Assembly: GCA_937974135.1 (NCBI GenBank) | Contig: CALJIH010000006.1 | Coordinates: forward strand, 1 to 44,015 | Origin: an uncultured Cocleimonas sp. | GTDB lineage: Bacteria; Pseudomonadota; Gammaproteobacteria; Thiotrichales; Thiotrichaceae | DNA: 44,015 nucleotides | Reading direction: 5' to 3' | Shown: in pieces, positions 36,415 through 42,338 of the stretch | Numbering within the stretch: position 1 is the first letter of the stretch | Layout of the letters: each line of letters begins with the position of its first letter | Position numbers and translations under genes: made by a program | Notes under the pieces: model-generated | Databases searched by the model: none | Seen by the model: the letters and a program-made list of their open reading frames with translations, nothing else | What the model was told of the DNA's origin: nothing

Positions 36415-36442
36415 AAGGGGTTTTGCAAGCATCGTATTTATT

Positions 36443-36471
36443 GATTGTCATCCTAGCTACTTAGGACAATC
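36443..36471 (+). terminator. Hairpin after typA
   Basis: GATTGT, a 3-base bulge, CCTA, a 6-base loop, TAGG, ACAATC: 10 pairs. No T-run follows, so a role as typA terminator is uncertain. Confidence 0.4.
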
Positions 36472-36621
36472 CAGGCTCAGCGTGATTAGATTAATAAGCA
36501 CTAAAAGTAGCTGGATAGAAAATTTTATAAAAAAATAAAGATTTATCCGAATTTATAAGCAAATTCCTTGGTTATAAAATACTTATTCTGCAATCAATTG
36601 TTATCTAAAATTCATTCTTTT

Positions 36622-36643
36622 GTATTAATACCTATGTATTAAT
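36622..36643. promoter_or_regulatory. Possible operator: GTATTAAT tandem boxes
   Basis: GTATTAATAC is a perfect 10-base palindrome, followed by a second GTATTAAT with 14-base spacing. Such an arrangement fits a regulator bound near the promoter of the CsgG-like locus. No regulator is identified. Confidence 0.3.
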
Positions 36644-36768
36644 TCCTTCTAATACTTTTTCCTTAGCCGTAAAAGGCTATTAATTTAAATCATAAGGGTC
36701 TCTATAGTTTGTTATACGGTGTTGCGAGGGAATCGCTCTCCGTTAAACAAAAATAAATTTTATCTGAT

Positions 36769-36796
36769 TCTGGTTTAACAACAGATCTAAACCAGA
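36769..36796 (+). promoter_or_regulatory. Inverted repeat in the leader of the CsgG-like locus
   Basis: TCTGGTTTA, 10 bases, TAAACCAGA: a perfect 9-bp inverted repeat ending 51 bases before the first start codon. It may be an mRNA hairpin or a repressor/activator site. Confidence 0.5.
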
Positions 36797-36847
36797 CACT
36801 GTTAAAAATTATTTTTATTTTTATGTATTTTAATGAAGGAGATCATT

Positions 36848-37192
36848 ATGAAAGTTCAATTATTAACAGCAGTAGCAATCTTAGCTTTAACTTCTACATC
36901 AGCATTTGCTATGAAAGGCTATGGCCCTAAACCACAACCAGCATCTAAAACTACTTTAGATAACTACTCTAAAAATGCGTTAGCTATTGGTGATACAGCA
37001 GGAAGCGCTGGTAGCGGATACACAGGTTTCACTATCGATAGTTCTGGTGGTCGTGCAGTTGCTGGATCTATTTTGCTTACTGGTGGTGCTTGTGCTTGCG
37101 AATTTGACACTATTATCAACACGTCTCATAACGCTATCGCTGTAGGTGATGCTCTAGCAGGTTCTATACAAGTATCTACAATGTCTAAATAG
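36848..37192 (+). CDS. Small secreted protein of the CsgG-like locus, possible fibre subunit
   Basis: 114 residues: signal peptide about 1-21 and a small mature part rich in Gly, Ala, Ser, Thr and Asn. The motif NALAIGDTAGS recurs as NAIAVGDALAGS about 56 residues on, an internal imperfect repeat. A CxC pair (ACACE) lies between. Curlin-type repeats (S-x5-Q-x4-N-x5-Q) are not present, so this is not CsgA. The start is the ATG at 36848, because AAGGAG lies 7 bases before it; an ATG at 36833 would overlap that site. First gene of a plus-strand run leading to a CsgG-like pore. A role as exported subunit is inferred from position and composition. Confidence 0.72.
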   Translation: MKVQLLTAVAILALTSTSAFAMKGYGPKPQPASKTTLDNYSKNALAIGDTAGSAGSGYTGFTIDSSGGRAVAGSILLTGGACACEFDTIINTSHNAIAVGDALAGSIQVSTMSK

Positions 37193-37246
37193 TCAAAAGC
37201 TAATTTAGTAGAAAACTGATATACGGACGATAGAGGATTTTTAGAA

Positions 37247-37672
37247 ATGAAAATTAAAAGATTAAAAGACATTATCAAATATATGTCATTAAACCTTGGA
37301 TCATTGAAGATTAAAACTTCTATTGTCTGTGTATTTTTATTGTTTTTCTCAAGTATAAGTTTTGCCAATAGGTTTAATCCACCATCATTAGATTTTCCGC
37401 TACAGGAGTTTGATTCACGAATAGACGGAAATATTTTTAATGTGGATTTCCTGATAGCTCACATCGTAAACAATGGCAGAAAAACAGTGAGGGAAACAGG
37501 CGAGATTATCAATTCATTGGAAGATTTATTACAAGACACCGCTATTTTCACAAACAGTAATGACACAGGTACTCCAGCTGCAGGTTCAGTAATAATACCT
37601 CCCGGCACTTCCGCAGATACGATAATTATACTAAATCAAAATGAAGGGGATTCAATAGCAATACAGCGTTAA
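37247..37672 (+). CDS. Secreted hypothetical protein of the CsgG-like locus
   Basis: 141 residues, not recognised. A long N-terminal lead with a hydrophobic core about 24-36, ending SISFA, fits a signal peptide; the mature protein is about 100 residues. Its first half (NPPSLDFPLQEFDSRIDGN) is hydrophobic/acidic; the second half is rich in Thr, Gly, Ser and Ile (TGTPAAGSVIIPPGTSADT). Size and place recall accessory factors such as CsgE/CsgF or HfaA, but I see no convincing match to them. It lies 54 bases after the small secreted protein and 50 before the CsgG-like gene. An alternative start at 37283 would shorten the signal. Confidence 0.65.
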   Translation: MKIKRLKDIIKYMSLNLGSLKIKTSIVCVFLLFFSSISFANRFNPPSLDFPLQEFDSRIDGNIFNVDFLIAHIVNNGRKTVRETGEIINSLEDLLQDTAIFTNSNDTGTPAAGSVIIPPGTSADTIIILNQNEGDSIAIQR

Positions 37673-37722
37673 TACTATTAATAAATTAAAAAAATAAAAT
37701 TATAACAAACAAGGATAAAGTC

Positions 37723-39081
37723 ATGTGCGAATGGAGAATAAAATTAAATGTGGTCTGCATCACAGTGCTTTTGAGCGCTTGTTCTGCCACAAATACTCGT
37801 AATGAGTTTAGCAATCATATTGAGTACCCTTCTGTTACTCAAACAAGAGCAACAAACATATTAGCCTGTTTTGGAGATATGCTTACTGCTTATCGCACTA
37901 AAGGTAACACTACAAACCCATTAAGATTGGCAGTAATAGATGTAAAAGACGCCACTAGTGTCTCATCTGCAAGCTATCCAAACAATGAGATTCCTTATAA
38001 TTTTACCGATATGACTTTGGGTTTAGTGTCGCGCATAGGTGGCCCAATTCGTATTGCACACATTCCAAAAAGTAATGAATTACTTGATGCTGCAAGATAT
38101 AAAAGCATCGATCCTAAAGGCAACCCTTTCTTAGGCTTATACAAACCATCACATTACAATTACGCAACAATACAACTTTACGGTGCTTTAACAGAATACG
38201 ATCGTATTCTTAGTAATAACAAAAACAGCGCTACAGGCGCATTTGAATTTGGTAGTGGTACGGGCGAAACAAATTTAGAAGCCACATCTAATAAAGTGAC
38301 GAATGTAGCTCGTATGACTATGGATTTTAGAATTGCCAGTTCTAGTGTTGGTGATGTAGTCAACAATAGTAGCTCCACAAATACAGTTCAAGTATATCAA
38401 AAAGGTAAAGACCTATCTTTTGGCTTGAGCGTAGATGGCAACTCAGTTGGATATAGCTCAGAAAGATCCATAGTAGATGCCAGACATAAAGCAATTAGGT
38501 TATTAATTGAATGGGGAATCGTTGAAGCACTAGGAAGATATACCTATGTGCCTTATTGGAAATGCCTTCCAAATTCAAGAAATAGATCTCAAATTGGCTT
38601 TAAAGATATTGTTGCATCTGACAGTTTGTATGATTTTAGCAATATGCTTTTAAGAGCTGGTTCAATTTTCAAGAACCAAGAATCAAATCCAGCCTTAGTA
38701 GATAGGAGAGATAAACTCTTAATTAACGCCGTTATGTCTGACTTTATGAATGCAGAATATATAGATGATGGTGTTCGTAAAACAGTAAGAAGACCTGAAA
38801 AAGACACTCCTTTGGTTCAACGTAAAGTTGTTGACGGTAAAGTTATTGACACAAAGTCTATGATTGATGGAAAAAGTACGGTCAGAAGAAATCTACTGAA
38901 CCATTATCGAGTAGATAATCGCTTTGCTAAAATGTCAGATAGCGTCTTATTAAAAAACCTTCACCAACAATTTATCAAAGCAAGAATTATAGATAAGAAA
39001 GATCCAGTTATGGGGTTAAATACCTATATGGCTCTGTGGTTGAATGTACCCGTAAAAAAAGGAGCTCGCTGGAATCGATAG
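37723..39081 (+). CDS. CsgG/HfaB-like outer-membrane secretion lipoprotein
   Basis: 452 residues. Lipoprotein signal with Cys20 (LLSAC). Residues about 50-285 follow the CsgG layout: LRLAVIDVKD, NNEIPYNFTDMTLGLV, ATIQLYGALTEYD (compare MVEGSIIGYES in CsgG), FEFGSGTGETN, ARMTMDFRIASSSVGDVV, a second hairpin strand, then HKAIRLLIEWGIVEALGR. CsgG forms a nonameric outer-membrane pore that exports curli subunits; HfaB does the same for the holdfast anchor. A C-terminal extension of about 150 residues, absent from E. coli CsgG (277), is highly charged (RRPEKDTPLVQRKVVDGK...). Surrounded by small exported proteins. The family call rests on pattern and topology, not on a database search. Confidence 0.78.
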   Translation: MCEWRIKLNVVCITVLLSACSATNTRNEFSNHIEYPSVTQTRATNILACFGDMLTAYRTKGNTTNPLRLAVIDVKDATSVSSASYPNNEIPYNFTDMTLGLVSRIGGPIRIAHIPKSNELLDAARYKSIDPKGNPFLGLYKPSHYNYATIQLYGALTEYDRILSNNKNSATGAFEFGSGTGETNLEATSNKVTNVARMTMDFRIASSSVGDVVNNSSSTNTVQVYQKGKDLSFGLSVDGNSVGYSSERSIVDARHKAIRLLIEWGIVEALGRYTYVPYWKCLPNSRNRSQIGFKDIVASDSLYDFSNMLLRAGSIFKNQESNPALVDRRDKLLINAVMSDFMNAEYIDDGVRKTVRRPEKDTPLVQRKVVDGKVIDTKSMIDGKSTVRRNLLNHYRVDNRFAKMSDSVLLKNLHQQFIKARIIDKKDPVMGLNTYMALWLNVPVKKGARWNR

Positions 39082-39154
39082 ACTTTTAAATAACTACACG
39101 GGATAGATCAATTATCCTCATGTTTAAAGTCAATACTTCCACTAGAAGAAAGTC

Positions 39155-39538
39155 GTGAATAATTTATATCGAAAAATCGCACAAATTATTTTATCAATCT
39201 TACTGACTTCATTGGTGGTGCCATCGGTATTTGCAGCGATCGCTTTTTCAGGGGATTCAGTTAACTCTCTATCAGTTTCCAGTAATCGCTCAGAAAATAG
39301 CTATCAATATCTCATCGAAATTGATATCAAAGGTATAGATACTTCCAAGGTTACCTTTGAGATCGAGTATCAAACGCTATATCTCTTAGCTTATCAAGGA
39401 AGTATAGTGTCAGAAGTTGCAATTTCAGGAGCACAAGTCATGCGTTTAGCCTATGACTTCCCAACCAATGCCGATCTTAAAAATTATTTCAGAATAAATC
39501 ATCCCAATAAAATTATTATCAGTATTCCAAAGGCTTGA
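39155..39538 (+). CDS. Secreted alpha-crystallin (Hsp20)-like domain protein
   Basis: 127 residues, GTG start with an AGAAGAAAG ribosome site. Signal peptide about 1-27, so it is exported. The rest reads like a small heat-shock (alpha-crystallin) domain: YQYLIEIDIKGIDTSKVTFEIEY resembles the opening strands (IEVDLPGVxKEDIxVxVE), and the end MRLAYDFPTNADLKNYFRIN...KIIISIP resembles RSFxLPxxVDxxxIxAxxxNGVLxIxIP. Small heat-shock proteins are normally cytosolic, so a secreted one next to a CsgG-like pore suggests a periplasmic holdase for exported subunits, comparable in role to CsgC. Function is inference; the fold call is moderate. Confidence 0.65.
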   Translation: MNNLYRKIAQIILSILLTSLVVPSVFAAIAFSGDSVNSLSVSSNRSENSYQYLIEIDIKGIDTSKVTFEIEYQTLYLLAYQGSIVSEVAISGAQVMRLAYDFPTNADLKNYFRINHPNKIIISIPKA

Positions 39539-39627
39539 TCGTCTTTTAAGCAATCAATTCAATTCTCAAAACCTCTATATAAACTTGGCATATACTTTAA
39601 CTATCTAATATTAGAAATGAGTTATTT

Positions 39628-40203
39628 ATGTTTAAGAAACTACTGGTCTTTGTATTATTATTTACTTTACCTACCATTTCAGTTTTAGCGCATACTGAAC
39701 ACGAAGAAATTCAAGTAAAAAGTTCATTTGAAGTTAATAGTCGGCAGCAATTAAGCGCAATTTCAATGGTATGGTTGTATGACACTTTTTCTAGTGAAGA
39801 TATGCTTCAACATGAAAAAGACATCAATCGCCTTGCCAAGGTGCTCATTAGCGATCTATCTCGGTTTAATTTTTACACGCGCTTAAATTCTGGAGATCGT
39901 CGTTTAGTAGCCAATAGAATCAATAAATACAAACTGAGAAAAGTGAAAGATAAGGACAACAACCTTGCATTAGAATTAAGTTTCACCTTGTTAATTAATA
40001 AACCGATTGATATTTCTAAAATAAAAAACATTAAGATAGATCATTCAGACCCAACGGGCAGAGGCATTCTTTTTTATGACAAAGCAGAAGATATCAGTCT
40101 AGCTACAGTCTTAAAATCCAAGTGCAGGTCTAAGCTAAAAGAGAAGGCTGAGTTTATAGAAGGACAATTTCCACAAATTGCTAATGTCACTTGTCGAACT
40201 TAA
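39628..40203 (+). CDS. Secreted DUF1007-like protein
   Basis: 191 residues with a signal peptide (about 1-21) and a mature start AHTEHEEI, reminiscent of the HPH start of DUF1007 proteins. The following strand pattern, EVNSRQQLSAISMVWLYDTFSSEDML, matches the family's beta-turn then WTFDExFSxxLL block. DUF1007 proteins are periplasmic and of unknown role, sometimes beside metal transport genes; none is here. It lies 89 bases after the Hsp20-like gene and 48 before the hydrolase gene, so it may belong to the same transcript. Confidence 0.68.
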   Translation: MFKKLLVFVLLFTLPTISVLAHTEHEEIQVKSSFEVNSRQQLSAISMVWLYDTFSSEDMLQHEKDINRLAKVLISDLSRFNFYTRLNSGDRRLVANRINKYKLRKVKDKDNNLALELSFTLLINKPIDISKIKNIKIDHSDPTGRGILFYDKAEDISLATVLKSKCRSKLKEKAEFIEGQFPQIANVTCRT

Positions 40204-40251
40204 TGTGATAATTAAGATACTAACTAAAGAATAAACCACAGGATTAGCTCT

Positions 40252-41442
40252 ATGAATATCAGAAAACTTCATTTTTTTGCGTTTCTACAATTGTCCTTAA
40301 TTCTATTCTTGACGGCATGTGGAGGTGGCTCATCAAACGACTTTACCGAGCCTGAAGATCCGCCAGCTTCTGAACTAAATCGTGGCGACCTAATCAGTAG
40401 CAGCTTTATAAGCAACAATCAGATTCTGCTTCGACCATACTCAGTTGATTCTTATAAAATTATTTATTCAACGGTTGACACCAATAATAATCAAATAAAC
40501 GCATCAGGTTTGTTAAGTATCCCTAAAAAAGCCTTAGGAGCGAAAAGTCCGTTAGTAAGTTACCAACATGGCACCATTTTTACTGATGCTAGAGCCCCTT
40601 CTAACGATATTAGCTCAATCCAAGGTATTGGAGTATTAGCAGGAGCAGGCTATATCGTAAGTTCACCAGATTACTTGGGTTACGCTGAATCTACAGCAAT
40701 TTTGCATCCTTATGTTCACGCAGATAGTTTGGCCAGCGCATCTATAGACATGCTTCGTGCCAGCAAAGCGTTTTTGGCTAACCAAAATATAGAAATAAAT
40801 GATCAGTTATTTCTTGCGGGCTATTCAGAGGGAGGTTACGCAACCATTGCTTTGCAGAGAGAACTCCAAAATAGCTTTTCTTCTGAATTCACCGTAACCG
40901 CATCTGCTGCAGGCGCTGGCCCATACAGTTTATTGGAATCAGCAAGATTCTTTGCAAACCTACCAATTAACAATAACCCTTCTTATATGAGTTTTGTGAT
41001 CAAAGCCTACGATACAATTTACTCGTTAGATCAAATTGATGAAATATACCAAGCGCCATTCCGTGACATCATTAATACTTCATTTGATGGCTCAAGATCT
41101 GGCAGTCAAATAGATGCACTATTAACATCGACAACAGCCGATTTATTCGAACCAGAGTTTTTGAGTATTCTACAAGGCTCCGAAAGTCATCCGCTTAAAG
41201 ATGCATTAGCATTAAATAATGTTTTTGATTGGAGACCAAATGCACCGACACGTTTATATCATGATGTTCAAGACGAGATTGTGCCTTATAGCAATACCGT
41301 AAAAGCATTAGAGAGCATGCAAGCAAATGGGGCTACGGATGTTAGTTTGAGAACATGCCCTTTAAATGGACATGTCGCATGTGCGGTCCCTTATGTGTTA
41401 GATGCGTTGAGCTTCTTAAATACCTATGCAGAAGATTTATAG
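40252..41442 (+). CDS. Lipoprotein alpha/beta hydrolase (secretory lipase-like)
   Basis: 396 residues. Lipoprotein signal with Cys23 (LTACGGGSS). Alpha/beta hydrolase with nucleophile Ser192 in GYSEGG (GxSxG), a likely Asp341 (DVQDEIVPY) and His374 (NGHVAC). SYQHGTIF at about 103-110 is the oxyanion HG block, and SPDYLGY fits the secretory lipase/LIP type. Substrate unknown, probably an ester or lipid at the cell surface. Last gene of the plus-strand run; convergent with the response regulator gene 29 bases on. Confidence 0.88.
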   Translation: MNIRKLHFFAFLQLSLILFLTACGGGSSNDFTEPEDPPASELNRGDLISSSFISNNQILLRPYSVDSYKIIYSTVDTNNNQINASGLLSIPKKALGAKSPLVSYQHGTIFTDARAPSNDISSIQGIGVLAGAGYIVSSPDYLGYAESTAILHPYVHADSLASASIDMLRASKAFLANQNIEINDQLFLAGYSEGGYATIALQRELQNSFSSEFTVTASAAGAGPYSLLESARFFANLPINNNPSYMSFVIKAYDTIYSLDQIDEIYQAPFRDIINTSFDGSRSGSQIDALLTSTTADLFEPEFLSILQGSESHPLKDALALNNVFDWRPNAPTRLYHDVQDEIVPYSNTVKALESMQANGATDVSLRTCPLNGHVACAVPYVLDALSFLNTYAEDL

Positions 41443-41453
41443 TATTAGCTGTT

Positions 41454-41471
41454 AAAAGAATACATTCTTTT
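41454..41471. terminator. Short hairpin between convergent genes
   Basis: AAAAGAATAC followed by ATTCTTTTTT: an AT-only stem with a T-run on the plus strand, just after the hydrolase gene. Weak. Confidence 0.4.
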
Positions 41472-42173
41472 TTATTCGTAGCGATAACCCGCACCATGAA
41501 CTGTTTTAATCAGTTGCGGATCAGTAGGATCTTCTTCTATCAGTTTACGCAATTTTGAAATATGTTGATCCAAGGTGCGACTATTTGGCATGTGGTCGTA
41601 CCCCCAACATTCGTTAAAGAGTAGATCACGACTGACCACTTCACCTTGATGATTTGCTAGCGTTTGTAATACTTTGATCTCGCGTAAGCTCAAATCGATA
41701 CAATCATCACCTCTTTTCGCACGCAATTCGTTTGGTAATACTTCCAGTTCGCCAAAATTAAACGACGTTGATTGTGAGTCATTATTATCTGCTGTTTCAG
41801 AATGTGAATCTTTAAGGTAACGTCGTGTTATTGCCCGAATACGGGCTACAACCTCGCGAGTTCCAAATGGCTTGCTGATATAGTCGTCTGCACCAAGTTC
41901 CAAGCCAATGACTCTATCAATCTCTTCTGATTTTGCACTCAAGAAAACGATGGGAATATCATTATCTACAGCTCGTATTTCACGACAAACAGAATAGCCG
42001 TCCATCTCAGGCATCATAATATCGAGAATCACAAACTGTGGTTTTGAATTTTTAAAAAGATCTAGAGCGATCTTGCCATTTTCCGCAGCTTCGATTTCAT
42101 AGCCTTCTTGTGCAAGCAAATCAGATAAGCCTTGTCGAATATGCATATCATCTTCAGCAATTAATATTTTCAT
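41472..42173 (-). CDS. OmpR-family response regulator
   Basis: 233 residues. Receiver domain about 1-118 with acidic pocket Glu7/Asp8/Asp9, phospho-acceptor Asp51 in VILDIMMPEMDG, and the Lys in GADDYISKPFG. A winged-helix DNA-binding domain (about 140-230) has LSLREIKVLQTLANHQGEVVSRD, LDQHISKLRKLIE and TVHGAGYRYE. Its partner is the histidine kinase gene upstream on the same strand, 165 bases away, with a C6 repeat in the gap. Targets are unknown; the neighbouring export locus is a candidate by proximity only. Confidence 0.95.
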   Translation of the reverse strand: MKILIAEDDMHIRQGLSDLLAQEGYEIEAAENGKIALDLFKNSKPQFVILDIMMPEMDGYSVCREIRAVDNDIPIVFLSAKSEEIDRVIGLELGADDYISKPFGTREVVARIRAITRRYLKDSHSETADNNDSQSTSFNFGELEVLPNELRAKRGDDCIDLSLREIKVLQTLANHQGEVVSRDLLFNECWGYDHMPNSRTLDQHISKLRKLIEEDPTDPQLIKTVHGAGYRYE

Positions 42174-42197
42174 TTGGAATACCCTAAATGGAGTTTA

Positions 42198-42218
42198 AAA
42201 AGACACCCCCCTACTTTT
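42198..42218 (+). repeat. C6 repeat, short form, copy 11
   Basis: Core GACACCCCCCTACTTTT on the plus strand, between two minus-strand genes, so here the C-rich strand is not the sense strand. Flanks GTTTA and TGAGT pair over five positions (three wobbles). Its last 8 bases, CTACTTTT, recur at 42316-42323. Confidence 0.9.
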
Positions 42219-42338
42219 TGAGTGTTTTCAGAGCGTTGTTTTGACCTTCCCCGGCATTTCCTGACGGAAATAGCTCTACTACCTCCTTGTCTCCTAGGGA
42301 GACTAAAGAGGCACTCTACTTTTAAAGGTTTTTGCATA
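42219..42338. other. Spacer with two hairpins between kinase and regulator genes
   Basis: It contains ATTTCC/GGAAAT with a 4-base loop (about 42271-42286) and GTCTCC/GGAGAC with a 3-base loop (about 42289-42303). A half copy of the C6 repeat (CTACTTTT then AAAGGTTTTTGC) is at 42316-42335. The hairpins may attenuate transcription between the two genes. Confidence 0.5.

Larger units (their letters stand above)
36358..36847. other. Gene-free region before the CsgG-like locus
   Basis: 490 bases. In order: C6 repeat copy (36394-36414); hairpin 36443-36471; palindrome GTATTAATAC (36622-36631) with a second GTATTAAT 14 bases on; and inverted repeat 36769-36796. No gene is seen. It probably carries the promoter and control sites of the export locus. 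Confidence 0.6.

Noticed and set aside
36503..36510. AAAAGTAG near 36503 as a further C6 repeat copy
   Set aside because: It is followed by CTGG instead of the G6 tract, so only the arm matches; likely chance in AT-rich sequence.
36848..37192. Calling the small secreted protein CsgA/curlin
   Set aside because: It lacks the Gln/Asn-spaced curlin repeat; only composition, size and position fit a fibre subunit.
275..42218. The dispersed repeats as a CRISPR array
   Set aside because: Copies are kilobases apart, in both orientations, with genes between them and no regular spacers or cas genes.
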